A stretch of 64,000 nt of DNA. Source: CAYUKK01 sp964445305 (GTDB lineage Bacteria; Acidobacteriota; Aminicenantia; Aminicenantales; UBA8522). The translations under genes were made by a program, and so were the position numbers. Shown piece by piece: positions 40,707-50,300 of the stretch. The notes under the pieces are model-generated. The model searched no databases. It worked only from the letters and a program-made list of their open reading frames with translations, and was not told the DNA's origin. The stretch covers positions 16,416 through 80,415 of the forward strand of contig CAYUKK010000020.1 of NCBI GenBank assembly GCA_964445305.1, in the 5' to 3' direction. How positions within the stretch are numbered: position 1 is the first letter of the stretch; each line of letters opens with the position of its first letter.

Positions 40707-42875
40707 ATGTCTCAAACCATTGTCCTTGAAATCAATAATCGTCCTCTGTCTATTGACATTGGCAAGATCGGCCGTCAAGCCGACGGGTCCGCCATGGTCC
40801 GTTATGGCGAAACCATCATGTTCTGTGCGGCGACGTCGAAAAAAGAAGCCAAGGAGGAGAAATCCTTTCTCCCCCTGATTGTGGATTACCGTGAGAACAC
40901 GTATGCGGCGGGGAAAATTCCGGGCGGCTTTTTTAAGCGCGAGGGAAGGCCGACCGAGCGCGAAATCCTCGTCAGTCGCTTGATCGACCGCCCCATCCGC
41001 CCTCTTTTTCCGGAGGGTTATCATTTTGACACCCAGATTGTCTCCCTCCTTCTTTCGGCTGACCTGGAAAACGAGCCCGATACTCTGGGCATCATCGGAG
41101 CCTCGGCCGCCCTTTATTTTTCAGATATTCCCTTCACGACTCCCCTCGGGGCAGTCAAAGTCGGCCTGGTCGACGGCGAGTTCATCATCAACCCGACGGT
41201 TGCCCAGCTCGAAAAGAGCCGGTTAAACATGGTTGTCGCCGGCACAGAGGAAGGGATCATTATGGTCGAGGCCGGCGCCGTGGAGGTAGAAGAAGAAAAG
41301 ATTGTTGAAGCCATAACCCTGGCCCAGGAGCCCATCCGGAGAATTATCGACGCCCAAAAAGAGCTTTTTGCTCGGCTCAATATCAAGAAGCGGGAATTCA
41401 GCGCCAAGCCGCTGGATAAAGAAAAATTCGAAAAAATCGAGCAGCGCATCGGGACCGAGCTCCTCCAGGCCATTCAGATCAAAAGGAAGAAGGAGAGCGA
41501 GGCCGAGACGATGCGGCTCCTGAAGAGCTTGCTCGATGAAATCCCGGCCGACAACGAGGACGAGATCAACGAAACCAAGGAAATTTTCTTCGCCCTGGAG
41601 AAGAAGCTCGTCCGCGATTTGGTGCTCAACCAGGGGCGAAGAGCGGATGGCCGCGGGTTTGACGAGATCCGCCCCATCTCCATCGAAGTCGGGCTCCTGC
41701 CGCGGACGCACGGTTCAGCCCTCTTCACGCGGGGGGAGACGCAATGTCTGGCCACGGTCACGCTGGGAACGTTCGAGGACGTGCAGAGGCTTGACGGAAT
41801 CGGAGAAGAAGCGGAAAAACGGTTCATGCTCCACTACAACTTCCCTCCCTTTTCTGTTGGCGAGGTGGCTTTTATGCGGGCACCGGGAAGGCGAGAGATT
41901 GGCCACGGCGCTCTGGCCGAAAAATCCATTCTCCCGGCCATTCCGCCTGAGGAAGTCTTTCCCTACACCATTCGTATCGTTTCCGACATCCTGGAATCGA
42001 ACGGCTCCTCTTCCATGGCCACGGTCTGCGGCGGAGTCCTGTCGCTCATGGACGCGGGCGTGCCCCTGACCATGACTGTAGCCGGCATCGCCATCGGTTT
42101 GATCAAGGAAGGATCGAAATACGCCGTCCTTACGGACATTGCTGGCCTCGAAGACCATCTTGGCGACATGGACCTCAAGGTGACGGGGACAGAAAAAGGG
42201 GTCACCGCCATCCAGCTCGACCTCAAGATTCCCGCCATCTCGACGGAGATTTTTCGGGAAGGGATCGAGAAGGCACGACAAGCCAGGTTAGAGGTTTTGG
42301 CCAAAATGAAAGAAGTGCTCCCTGCTCCCCGGCCTGAGATTTCCCCTTACGCTCCCCGCATCATTACTCTCTTCATCAACCCTGAGAAGGTGAGCGAGGT
42401 CATCGGTCCGGCCGGCAAGGTCATCAAGAAAATCATCGCCCAGACCAAAGCCAAGATCGACGTCGAAGAAGACGGCAAGATCACCATCGCCTCCGTTGAC
42501 ATGGCGGCAGCCGAAAAAGCCAAGGAGATGATTCGGGAGATCACCCTCGAAGCTGAAGTTGGAAAAGTCTACCAGGGCAAAGTTGTTCGCATCGAGGATT
42601 ACGGCGCCTTTGTCGAAATCCTGCCCAACATCGTCGGCCTTCTCCACGTTTCCGAGATCGCTCACCATCGAGTCCGAAGTGTCAGGGATGTGCTCAAGAT
42701 TGGCCAAACCATCGAGGTCAAAGTCCTCAAGGTGGACGAAGACAACAAAATAAGGCTGAGCCGGAAGGCGCTCGAAGAAAGGCCAGAAGCGCCAGCCAGC
42801 CCGGCCCAGCAGCGTTATCCCCGCCGCCGAACCTACCATGGCGAGCGGCGGTCGCACGATAAATTCAGGCTTTGA
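40707..42875 (+). CDS. pnp: Polyribonucleotide nucleotidyltransferase (PNPase)
   Basis: 722 residues; 3'-5' phosphorolytic RNA decay and tailing. Two RNase PH domains (residues 1-220 with GRPTEREILVSRLIDRPIRP, and about 310-540 with GLLPRTHGSALFTRGETQ and GSSSMATVCGGVLSLMDAGVP), an all-alpha linker, a KH domain (KVSEVIGPAGKVIKKI) and a C-terminal S1 domain (GKVYQGKVVRIEDYGAFVEI). Length is typical. It is downstream of rpsO. Pseudopilin genes follow at once, so part of the mRNA may run into them. Confidence 0.97.
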   Translation: MSQTIVLEINNRPLSIDIGKIGRQADGSAMVRYGETIMFCAATSKKEAKEEKSFLPLIVDYRENTYAAGKIPGGFFKREGRPTEREILVSRLIDRPIRPLFPEGYHFDTQIVSLLLSADLENEPDTLGIIGASAALYFSDIPFTTPLGAVKVGLVDGEFIINPTVAQLEKSRLNMVVAGTEEGIIMVEAGAVEVEEEKIVEAITLAQEPIRRIIDAQKELFARLNIKKREFSAKPLDKEKFEKIEQRIGTELLQAIQIKRKKESEAETMRLLKSLLDEIPADNEDEINETKEIFFALEKKLVRDLVLNQGRRADGRGFDEIRPISIEVGLLPRTHGSALFTRGETQCLATVTLGTFEDVQRLDGIGEEAEKRFMLHYNFPPFSVGEVAFMRAPGRREIGHGALAEKSILPAIPPEEVFPYTIRIVSDILESNGSSSMATVCGGVLSLMDAGVPLTMTVAGIAIGLIKEGSKYAVLTDIAGLEDHLGDMDLKVTGTEKGVTAIQLDLKIPAISTEIFREGIEKARQARLEVLAKMKEVLPAPRPEISPYAPRIITLFINPEKVSEVIGPAGKVIKKIIAQTKAKIDVEEDGKITIASVDMAAAEKAKEMIREITLEAEVGKVYQGKVVRIEDYGAFVEILPNIVGLLHVSEIAHHRVRSVRDVLKIGQTIEVKVLKVDEDNKIRLSRKALEERPEAPASPAQQRYPRRRTYHGERRSHDKFRL

Positions 42876-42895
42876 AAAGCCAGTTTCAAAGAAGA

Positions 42896-43396
42896 ATGGC
42901 TAAGCGCTGGCGTCGGCCGAGAGGTTTTACTCTTGTCGAAATGCTGGTGACGATTGCCATCCTCGCCGTCCTGGCCACGGCCATCATGCCCCTGGCCAAG
43001 GTGGCAGTCAAGAGAGAAAAAGAAATCGAGCTCCAGCGCAACCTCCGCCTCCTTCGCGAGGCCATCGACGCCTACAAGAAACTGGCCGATGAGAAGAAAA
43101 TCGAAGTCGAAGAAGATAGCTACGGCTATCCCCCCGATTTGGAAACCCTGGTCAAAGGAGTGGAGCTTAAGGCGGGCGGGGAACCAGGAGCAAGCAAGGA
43201 GCGATCTGATGAACCCCAGATTATCAAGTTCCTGCGGCGGATCCCGCGTGACCCGATGACCAACTCCACGGACTGGGGGCTTCGCTCCTACCAGGACGAA
43301 CCGGATGCGGACGTCTGGGGAGGGGAAAATGTTTATGATGTCTACACCAAGAGCAACGCCACAGCCCTCGACGGGACTAAATACAGGGATTGGTAA
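42896..43396 (+). CDS. Pseudopilin (type II secretion/type IV pilus-like), first of three
   Basis: 166 residues. From the ATG at 42896 the leader MAKRWRRPRG precedes FTLVEMLVTIAILAVLATAI, a complete prepilin signal with Glu at +5. The C-terminal ALDGTKYRDW matches the GspG-type calcium/C-terminal motif (DGxxYxxW). A TTG at 42872 would overlap pnp. It starts a run of three pseudopilin genes between pnp and lpxB. Together they may form a pseudopilus tip or minor pilin set; another pilin gene is at the window's left edge. Confidence 0.88.
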   Translation: MAKRWRRPRGFTLVEMLVTIAILAVLATAIMPLAKVAVKREKEIELQRNLRLLREAIDAYKKLADEKKIEVEEDSYGYPPDLETLVKGVELKAGGEPGASKERSDEPQIIKFLRRIPRDPMTNSTDWGLRSYQDEPDADVWGGENVYDVYTKSNATALDGTKYRDW

Positions 43397-43400
43397 ACTC

Positions 43401-43811
43401 ATGAGGAGGACAAACGCCCGTCCTCGGCGCGGCTTCACGCTCATCGAACTCATCATTGTCTTCGCCCTCATCGGAATCCTGGTCGGGCTTGCCCTCCCCC
43501 AGTACAAGACGAGCTTGAAAAAAGCCCGCGAGGCCGTCCTCAAAGAAGACCTTTATATCCTGAGGAAGCTCATCGACCAATATCACACCGATAAGGGAAA
43601 GTATCCGTCTTCGCTCCGGGCTCTAGTAGAAGAAGGATACCTCCGCCAGATCCCCGTCGACCCGATGACAAGGTCGGCCGAAACCTGGGTGGAAATCCGG
43701 GAAACGCCCTCCTATGAGGAATTGCTACCCGGCGTAGAGTTCGGCGTTATCGATGTGCGATCCGGCTCTCAGGAAAAAGCCCTTGATGGCACGACATACG
43801 ACACATGGTAG
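43401..43811 (+). CDS. Pseudopilin, second of three
   Basis: 136 residues. Leader MRRTNARPRRG, then FTLIELIIVFALIGILVGLALP with Glu at +5; body with KLIDQYHTDKGKYPSSLRALVEEGYL, then DGTTYDTW at the end. This is close to GspG-like pseudopilins. The frame is open from 43305 but the ATG at 43401 gives the normal leader. It starts 5 bp after the first pseudopilin. Confidence 0.9.
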   Translation: MRRTNARPRRGFTLIELIIVFALIGILVGLALPQYKTSLKKAREAVLKEDLYILRKLIDQYHTDKGKYPSSLRALVEEGYLRQIPVDPMTRSAETWVEIRETPSYEELLPGVEFGVIDVRSGSQEKALDGTTYDTW

Positions 43812-44421
43812 GTTAGCTTTGCCCAAACCTCAAGGCTACGTTCTGCTCATGCTGCTTCTCCTTGTTACCATCTTGAGCATCGGCCTGATGGTGGCTGTTC
43901 CGGTCTGGCAAACCCAAATTCAAAGAGAAAAAGAAGAAGAGCTCATTTTCCGCGGAAAACAGTATGTCGAGGCCATCCGCATCTACCAGCTGAAACATCC
44001 GGGTCGCTTTCCCACTCAACTGAAAGAGCTCCTCGACGAAAAGTGCATTCGGCGCCTCTATCGGGACCCGATGACTTCCCATGGGCAATGGAACCTTGTC
44101 CTTCTCCAATCAGGCGTCGGGGCTCAGAGGCCCCAAGCCCGAGCGGCTGTCCCGTCAAGCCCCATGCCCCCCGTTTCCCGCCGCGAGGCTCGCGGCCAAG
44201 CGCAGACCTTTTCGCCCCAGAGAGTCCTCATCGTTGCCGAGAAAGCTCTGAGCTCAATCAAGGACGCGCAAATTCTCGGGGTGGTGAGCTCCTCCTCGCA
44301 AAAATCGATCCGCCGTTACAACGACGAGGAGAGCTACGATAAATGGCTTTTTTATTATGGTCAGGACCAGCAACGAAAGCCAGAAATAATCTTTCCTACC
44401 CAAACCCCCAAATCTCCATGA
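43786..44421 (+). CDS. Divergent pseudopilin-like protein, third of three
   Basis: About 211 residues. Following PKPQG is the hydrophobic YVLLMLLLLVTILSIGLMVAVPVW, but position +5 is Met, not Glu. The body resembles the second pseudopilin (IYQLKHPGRFPTQLKELLDEKCIRRLYRDPM) and the end has EESYDKWLFYYG. GspK-type minor pseudopilins also lack Glu5, so it may be the tip subunit. The start is uncertain: ATG at 43786 (overlapping the previous gene by 26 bp) or TTG at 43819. It overlaps the lpxB start by ATGA. Confidence 0.75.
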   Translation: MARHTTHGRLALPKPQGYVLLMLLLLVTILSIGLMVAVPVWQTQIQREKEEELIFRGKQYVEAIRIYQLKHPGRFPTQLKELLDEKCIRRLYRDPMTSHGQWNLVLLQSGVGAQRPQARAAVPSSPMPPVSRREARGQAQTFSPQRVLIVAEKALSSIKDAQILGVVSSSSQKSIRRYNDEESYDKWLFYYGQDQQRKPEIIFPTQTPKSP

Positions 44422-45557
44422 ACACGGTCCTCATCGTGGCCGGCGAAAACTCGGGCGAAAAATACGGGGCCGATGTCGTGCGGGAATTCCGCAGGATTTA
44501 TCCCCACTTCTCCTTCTTCGGCATCGGCGGGAAGGCCATGGCCGCTGAAGGAGTTGACCTCCTCTTCCCCATCGAGGCTCTCAGCGGCATCGGCGTTTTT
44601 GAGGTCATCTCCGCCCTCCCCCGCATCCATCGCATCTTCAGGCGCATCGACCGGGAAGTCGATTCGAGAAAGCCGCGGGCGGCCATCCTCATCGACTGCC
44701 CTGACTTCAACCTTCGCTTGGCCAAGAGGCTAAAGCGGCGGGGTGTCCCCGTTCTTTATTATATCGGTCCGACAGTGTGGGCTTGGCGGAAACAAAGGTT
44801 GAAGACGATCAAGAAGGCAGTGGCCAAGATGCTCTTGATTTTCCCGTTCGAAAAACCCCTCTACGACGCCCAGGGGATTCCTGCTGTTTTCGTCGGACAC
44901 CCCCTCAAGCAAAAAGTTAGGGTGGAGGCGAGTCGGTCCGCTTTCTGGCAAAAATATTCCCTTCCGCCCAACATGCCTCTCGTCTCGCTTCTTCCGGGCA
45001 GTCGGCAGACCGAAATGCTGAACCACTGGCCAGTCCTGCGTCAGGCTATGGACCGGATACGGTCAGAAATCCCCGTCGTTTTTCTCTGGGTGGTAGCGGA
45101 AAGCCTGGACAGCCGGTGGGTCGATCAGCTCCGCCAATGCATCGACACTCAAGACAGAGTATTAATTGAAGACCGGTATGAAGCCATGGCTTATTCGGAC
45201 TTGGTCCTTTCCGCCTGCGGCACAGCCAACCTCGAGGCGGCGTTGTTAGGAACGCCGCTTATCGCTTTCTACCGTCTTTCTCCTCTCACCTATTATCCCT
45301 TTCGGCCATTGGTAAAAATTCAAGATTTTAGCATCGTTAATATCCTGGCTCAAAAGCGCATCATCCCCGAGCTCATCCAGCGCCAGTTCAACCCGGACCG
45401 CCTGGCCCGAGAAGCAGTCGAGCTTCTCCGCTCTAACGAAAGAAAAGCCAAGATGAAAGCAGAACTGGCAGGACTCGACAGATTACTGAGCGATGAAAAT
45501 GCCGCAGCTAATGTGGCCAGCGAACTCGGAAAGCTCCTCGCTGGGCGGGGGTTCTAA
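44418..45557 (+). CDS. lpxB: Lipid-A-disaccharide synthase
   Basis: Joins UDP-2,3-diacylglucosamine and lipid X to lipid A disaccharide, at the inner membrane. 379 residues from the ATG overlapping the previous stop: VAGENSGEKYGADVV, FFGIGGKAMAAEG, LIDCPDFNLRLAKRLKRRGVPVLYYIGPTVWAWRK, LPGSRQTE, CGTANLEAALLGTPLIAFYRLS. All are LpxB signatures. The frame is open to 44343 but that is the previous gene. The stop codon overlaps the convergent methyltransferase stop. Confidence 0.95.
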   Translation: MNTVLIVAGENSGEKYGADVVREFRRIYPHFSFFGIGGKAMAAEGVDLLFPIEALSGIGVFEVISALPRIHRIFRRIDREVDSRKPRAAILIDCPDFNLRLAKRLKRRGVPVLYYIGPTVWAWRKQRLKTIKKAVAKMLLIFPFEKPLYDAQGIPAVFVGHPLKQKVRVEASRSAFWQKYSLPPNMPLVSLLPGSRQTEMLNHWPVLRQAMDRIRSEIPVVFLWVVAESLDSRWVDQLRQCIDTQDRVLIEDRYEAMAYSDLVLSACGTANLEAALLGTPLIAFYRLSPLTYYPFRPLVKIQDFSIVNILAQKRIIPELIQRQFNPDRLAREAVELLRSNERKAKMKAELAGLDRLLSDENAAANVASELGKLLAGRGF

Positions 45558-47419
45558 AGCGCCTCCAGAACCTGAAGAGCCAAGTCGATCCGGCCGAGCG
45601 GCGGGCTCACCTGAACTCCCTGGACCAAGTCCTTGATGTCCACGAGGATTTCTCGAGCAATCCTCACTCCCTCTTGCCTGGCTTTTTCCGGCCCAGCTTC
45701 CTGGGCCCGTCGCATTCTGTCCATAATTCCTTCTGGAACGGCACAACCGGGCATCTCGTGGTGCACGAACTCAGCGTTTCGGAGGCTCGACAGGGGCCAG
45801 ATTCCCGCCAGGACAGGAATGCGGCAATGAGTAACTCTCTTCAGGAAATTCTCAAGAAGGCGGACATCGAAAACAGGCTGGGTAATGGCAAACTCTGCTC
45901 CCGCGTCCACCTTCCACTCGAAGCGAGAGATTTCATAATCAAGGTTGATCGCCCCTGGATTAGCGCCAACGCCGATAAAAAAACCGGTTGGCCGGTCAAG
46001 CAACTTGCCGCCGATGTCAAGCCCTCGGTTGAGCGAGCTGACGACATTGGTCAGACCAATCGAATCGACGTCGAATACCGCCGTCGCATCCGGATAGTCG
46101 CCGAGCTTGGGAGGGTCGCCGGTAATGAGAAGAAGGTTGCGAATCCCCTGCGCATAAAGCCCGAGCAAATCCGACTGCATGCCGAGAAGGTTTCTATCCC
46201 GACAGGTGTAATGGAGGAGCACCTCGCACCTCGCCTGCCTGGTCAGGATAACCGCCAGGGCCAGGGAACTCATCCGGGCGCTCGCCCGCGGCCCGTCCGG
46301 AATGTTGACGCAATCCACTCCCGCTTGCTTCAGCTTAAGGGCCGCTGCCACGGCAGCCGATGCGTCGATTCCCCGCGGCGGGAGGATCTCGACGCAAGTG
46401 ACAAATTGGCCGTCCTCGATTCTGCGAGCCAGGCCGGATTTAGCCCGGCGCGGAACCATCTTTACCTCTCGCTTTTTCTCTTCCGCCAGAGAAACACTGA
46501 TCGCTCGGCGCCGCGGCGGCTGGAGAGCCCGGATGGCTCGCGAAATGGCCTTGATATGAGCGGGTGTCGTGCCGCAACAACCCCCGATGAGCTTGACCCC
46601 GACTTGGATAAAACGCTTGGCATACTCGGCCAGGTAATCAGGGGAACAAAGATAAATGTTCCGTCCCTCGACTTCGCGCGGGATGCCCGCATTGGGCATA
46701 GCCGAAAGCGGCAGCTTGGTCAGGCGAGCCATTCGCTCAATGCACTGGAGCATGGCCGCCGGGCCGACGCTGCAATTTACGCCGACAACATCAGCCCCCC
46801 ATTCCTCGAGCTTTTTCGTGAAGACCTCGGGCGTTGTGCCGTAGAGGCTGTTGCCGTCTTCCGTGATGGTCATCTCCGCGACCAGAGGAATGTTCCCGCC
46901 AATCCGACGGACGGCCTTGATCGCCTGGTGAATCTCGTTGATGTCGGAGAACGTCTCCAGGATGAAAAGGTCAACGCCACCCTCGAGGAGGGCCTCCGCC
47001 TGCTCAAGGAAAGCCTGCTCGGCTTCCTCCACGGCCGTGGGTCCCCAGGGTTCAATCTTTATCCCCAGAGGCCCGATGGAGCCGGCCACAAAAATCTCCG
47101 GGCCCGCTTCTTCCCGAACGATCTTAGCGCCGGCGCGGTTGATGTCCCGGACCTTGTCATCCAGGCCAAATTTCTTGAGCTTATAACGGTTCGCACCGAA
47201 GGTGTTCGTCTCGATGACCTCGGCTCCGCTCTCGATGTATTCGCGATGGACTTCCCTGACGAGGGCCGGGTTGGTCAGGTTAAGCTCATCGAAGCAGGTG
47301 TGGAGGTAAACTCCTTTGCTGTAAAGCATTGTTCCCATTCCACCATCGCCGAGAAGGACACGCGTTTGGACAAGGTCAAGGAATTGGCTCTCTATTTTTT
47401 TTCTCCCTTCCCGCTCCAT
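45554..47419 (-). CDS. Bifunctional homocysteine S-methyltransferase / methylenetetrahydrofolate reductase
   Basis: 621 residues. The N-terminal half is a zinc-dependent homocysteine methyltransferase: LLGDGGMGTMLYSKG, ETNTFGANRYKL, GVNCSVGP (zinc Cys), GGCCGTTPAHI (zinc Cys pair). The C-terminal half (about 330 on) is a TIM-barrel MTHFR: CVEILPPRGIDASAAVA, LLHYTCRDRNLLGMQSDLLGL, LLITGDPPKLGDYP, ITQPVFDV. It makes 5-methyl-THF and passes the methyl group to homocysteine, like B. subtilis YitJ. The start is set at the ATG at 47419, because a consensus promoter overlaps the upstream candidates at 47434 and 47461. Confidence 0.92.
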   Translation of the reverse strand: MEREGRKKIESQFLDLVQTRVLLGDGGMGTMLYSKGVYLHTCFDELNLTNPALVREVHREYIESGAEVIETNTFGANRYKLKKFGLDDKVRDINRAGAKIVREEAGPEIFVAGSIGPLGIKIEPWGPTAVEEAEQAFLEQAEALLEGGVDLFILETFSDINEIHQAIKAVRRIGGNIPLVAEMTITEDGNSLYGTTPEVFTKKLEEWGADVVGVNCSVGPAAMLQCIERMARLTKLPLSAMPNAGIPREVEGRNIYLCSPDYLAEYAKRFIQVGVKLIGGCCGTTPAHIKAISRAIRALQPPRRRAISVSLAEEKKREVKMVPRRAKSGLARRIEDGQFVTCVEILPPRGIDASAAVAAALKLKQAGVDCVNIPDGPRASARMSSLALAVILTRQARCEVLLHYTCRDRNLLGMQSDLLGLYAQGIRNLLLITGDPPKLGDYPDATAVFDVDSIGLTNVVSSLNRGLDIGGKLLDRPTGFFIGVGANPGAINLDYEISRFEWKVDAGAEFAITQPVFDVRLLENFLKRVTHCRIPVLAGIWPLSSLRNAEFVHHEMPGCAVPEGIMDRMRRAQEAGPEKARQEGVRIAREILVDIKDLVQGVQVSPPLGRIDLALQVLEAL

Positions 47420-47432
47420 TTTCAGTGCGGCC

Positions 47433-47461
47433 ATTATAATCTCGCCTCCACCTGCTGTCAA
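47433..47461 (-). promoter_or_regulatory. Consensus promoter of the methyltransferase/MTHFR gene
   Basis: Minus strand TTGACA (47461-47456), exactly 17 bp, TATAAT (47438-47433). The ATG lies 13 bp downstream with no Shine-Dalgarno. Confidence 0.75.
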
Positions 47462-47576
47462 CGAACGAGGGCACCGCCTCGAATTCCGATATCAACACTC
47501 GAGGGGGGTCCTCCTGTCATCACTTAGCGTGGGGGCCCCTCTCGCGGTTGATTCTTTTATTGCCCGGATGTCGCCA

Positions 47577-48029
47577 TCAGATGAGCTTCGGAGGAAGGAT
47601 GAATTCGAGCTTATCGTAGAGCCGGAGGCCGTGCCTCTTTACCCAGCCGGCTCGCAACTCGAGCACGTACTGGGCCGCTTGCGATGGCCCATAAGAAGGA
47701 CAGGGGTCGCCGGGACAGGGCGGAACTTCGGCCTCGATGTGGACAATCCTCCGGTCTTTATCCAACCAGAGGATGTCGATGGAGAATTTCATGTTCTTCA
47801 TCCAGAAAGGATAGATGCCTTCGGTCTCAAAAATAAAAAGCATCGCCTGGTCTTCAGAAAGGTTGTCCCGAAACATCAATCCCCGTTGCCTCTGGGCTTC
47901 GGTCACGGCCAGTTCAGCCACAACTTCATGCCCTTGCGGGAAAAAAACCCGGACAAATTCATTTTTTCCTGCCTGCTGCGGGCAAATCAAGCTCATGACC
48001 AGAATGGTTAAAAAAAGTTGCCTCTTCAT
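47577..48029 (-). CDS. DUF192 protein, exported
   Basis: 150 residues with signal peptide (MKRQLFLTILVMSLICPQQAG). Conserved: ELAVTEAQRQRGLMFRDNLSEDQAMLFIFE, FWMKNMKFSIDILWLD, YVLELRAGWVKRHGL, the DUF192 family. Its function is unproven. GGAGAAAAAA precedes the ATG. It lies 43 bp after pcm, probably in the proS-pcm unit. Confidence 0.9.
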   Translation of the reverse strand: MKRQLFLTILVMSLICPQQAGKNEFVRVFFPQGHEVVAELAVTEAQRQRGLMFRDNLSEDQAMLFIFETEGIYPFWMKNMKFSIDILWLDKDRRIVHIEAEVPPCPGDPCPSYGPSQAAQYVLELRAGWVKRHGLRLYDKLEFILPPKLI

Positions 48030-48071
48030 TTTTTTCTCCTCTTCCGCCGGCAGGCTCTCACCCCATATGCG

Positions 48072-48713
48072 TCAATGTGTCGACACCAATGGCACGAAGC
48101 GAACCGGGAGGAGTTTCTTCTTCTTGAATTCTTTCTTGTCCCGGGTGATAAGGACGAGGTCCTGAAAGCCAGCTCCTACAGGGATGATCATTCTCCCAGA
48201 GATTTTGAGTTGCTCCTGGAGTTTTTTGGGCACAGAAGTTGGTGCTGCCGTAACCATGATGGCATCGAAGGGCGCGTATTCTGGCCAACCGAAAGTTCCA
48301 TCTCCTATTTTGAAATGAATGTTGGTGTAGCCCAGCTTCTGAAGAACTTCCTGGGCGCGCCGGGACAACTTGTCGATGAGCTCAATCGTATAGACCTCCT
48401 TGGTTACCTCAGCCAGGACCGCCGTTTGATAGCCCGAACCGGTGCCGACTTCGAGAACCACTTCCCCCCCTTCGAGCTCGAGCGCTTCTGTCATGTAAGC
48501 GACAATATAAGGCTGAGAAATCGTCTGCCCCTCCCCGATGGGAAGAGGCTCGTCATCGTAGGCATAGGGTCTCATCTCCTCGGGCACAAAGAGATGCCGA
48601 GGCACCTTGCCCATGACCTCGAGGACCCTGGGATTGTGAATCCCCCGCGCCCGGAGCTGGGTTTCGACCATGCTCCGCCTTGCCCTGACATACTCTTCTT
48701 CCTTTTCCGACAC
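48072..48713 (-). CDS. pcm: Protein-L-isoaspartate O-methyltransferase
   Basis: Uses SAM to methylate isoaspartyl residues in aged proteins. 213 residues from a GTG: VETQLRARGIHNPRVLEVMGKVPRHLFVP, the SAM motif VLEVGTGSGYQTAVLAE, TISQPYIVAYMTE, GDGTFGWPEYAPFDAIMVTAA. All are PCMT signatures. Gene lies 100 bp after proS on the same strand; no clear Shine-Dalgarno. Confidence 0.93.
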   Translation of the reverse strand: MSEKEEEYVRARRSMVETQLRARGIHNPRVLEVMGKVPRHLFVPEEMRPYAYDDEPLPIGEGQTISQPYIVAYMTEALELEGGEVVLEVGTGSGYQTAVLAEVTKEVYTIELIDKLSRRAQEVLQKLGYTNIHFKIGDGTFGWPEYAPFDAIMVTAAPTSVPKKLQEQLKISGRMIIPVGAGFQDLVLITRDKKEFKKKKLLPVRFVPLVSTH

Positions 48714-48813
48714 CGAAGATCAAACCCCCGCTTTTTTCTTTTACCTCCCTTGCTTGAGCCTTCTTTCCATCGCCCTCCGTCAGGCTGATTCTCTGAATCA
48801 GAAAGGCCTGAAA

Positions 48814-50280
48814 TCAGTAAGCTCGGGCAAAAAAGACCAGCTCCTGTCCTCTTCTCTGGCAGCAAACACATGGCCTCACTGGCTCTTCCTTATCGCGATC
48901 CAACGGGATGACGCGAACCGAGGCCATGGTCTCTTCCTTGATCTTGTCCTCGCATGACTCCTGGCCACACCACCAGGCTTTGATAAACCCTCGTCGGTTT
49001 TCGAGAATCTCCTTGAACTCCTCATAGGTAACTACGGAGTGAGTATTCTGGCGCTGGAATTCAAGAGCTTGCTTGAACAGGCCAGCTTGGATATCAGCCA
49101 GGAGCTCGGGAACCTTTTGGGCTAAGGATTCCAGGCTCAGCGAATCTTTAGCTAAGGTATCCCGGCGCACGGCGATGCATCGATTCTCCTTCACATCCCG
49201 GGGACCAACTTCAAGCCGAAGCGGCACGCCGCGCATTTCCCATTCGGAAAACTTCCAGCCCGGAGTGAACTCCTCTCGCCAATCGAGGTGCACGCGCCAG
49301 CCAAGCTGGCTTAGCTCGCGCCGGATATTCTCGCACACGGGGAGGACATTCTCCTTCCAATTGCCCAGGGCTATGGGGATAATAATGACCTGGATAGGAG
49401 CTACCTGAGGCGGAAAGCGAAGCCCCGAATCATCGCCATGACTCATGACCAGGGCGCCAATCAAGCGCGTCGATACCCCCCATGACGTCTGCCAGACATA
49501 CTGAAGCTTTTGCTCCCGGTCCTCAAAGCGGATGTTGAAAACCTTCGAGAAATGCTGGCCGAGGTTATGGGATGTTCCCATCTGCAAAGCTTTACCATCG
49601 GACATGAGAGCCTCGATGGAATAAGTCTCCTCAGCGCCGGCGAACTTTTCGCGTGACGTCTTCTTACCCTCAATGACGGGGATGGCCAGCTCTTGCTCGC
49701 AAAATTCCTTATACAAATAAAGAATCTTGAGCGTTTCGGCCCGCGCTTCCTCGGCCGTTTCATGGGCCGTGTGACCTTCTTGCCATAAGAACTCGGTCGT
49801 CCGCAGGAAGGGGCGGGTGACCTTCTCCCAGCGGACGATATTGGCCCACTGGTTGATCAAGATGGGCAAATCTCGCCAGGATTGTATCCACTTGGCATAC
49901 ATCGAGCCGATAATGGCCTCGGAAGTGGGCCGGACAGCCAGCCTTTCTTCCAGCTCTTCCTGGCCACCGTGCGTCACCCAGGCAACCTCGGGCGCAAACC
50001 CTTTGAGGTGCTCCATTTCTTTTTTCAATAAACTCTCCGGAATAAAAAGGGGGAAGTAGGCGTTGACGTGACCGGATTCTCTAATCCGCTTGTCCATGAG
50101 CCGCTGGATATTCTCCCAAACAGCGTAACCATAAGGCCGAATGACCATCATCCCCTTCATCGGTGCATAGTCAGCCATTTCGGTCTTGCGAATAATCTCA
50201 ACATACCAGCGCGAAAAATCCTCGCTCTTCGGCGTTATTTTCTTAACCAAACGCTCTTCCTGGCTCACCGAACACTCCAC
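48814..50280 (-). CDS. proS: Prolyl-tRNA synthetase, archaeal/eukaryotic-type (short form)
   Basis: 488 residues; charges tRNA-Pro. Class II motifs: MKGMMVIRPYGYAVWENIQ (motif 1), TTEFLWQEGHTAHETAEEA, SHNLGQHFSKVFNI (motif 2 region), and a C-terminal anticodon domain. It lacks the inserted editing domain of the long E. coli type, so it is the ProRS type also found in archaea and some bacteria. The C-terminus PCVCCQRRGQ..FFARAY is the typical zinc-binding end with terminal Tyr. Start GTG at 50280 (a second GTG is at 50268). Confidence 0.94.
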   Translation of the reverse strand: MECSVSQEERLVKKITPKSEDFSRWYVEIIRKTEMADYAPMKGMMVIRPYGYAVWENIQRLMDKRIRESGHVNAYFPLFIPESLLKKEMEHLKGFAPEVAWVTHGGQEELEERLAVRPTSEAIIGSMYAKWIQSWRDLPILINQWANIVRWEKVTRPFLRTTEFLWQEGHTAHETAEEARAETLKILYLYKEFCEQELAIPVIEGKKTSREKFAGAEETYSIEALMSDGKALQMGTSHNLGQHFSKVFNIRFEDREQKLQYVWQTSWGVSTRLIGALVMSHGDDSGLRFPPQVAPIQVIIIPIALGNWKENVLPVCENIRRELSQLGWRVHLDWREEFTPGWKFSEWEMRGVPLRLEVGPRDVKENRCIAVRRDTLAKDSLSLESLAQKVPELLADIQAGLFKQALEFQRQNTHSVVTYEEFKEILENRRGFIKAWWCGQESCEDKIKEETMASVRVIPLDRDKEEPVRPCVCCQRRGQELVFFARAY

Positions 50281-50300
50281 GATTTTTTTTGGCGCTTTTT

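Noticed and set aside
45674..47527. A 617-codon plus-strand frame
   Set aside because: It lies antisense to the methyltransferase/MTHFR gene, whose motifs are clear on the other strand.
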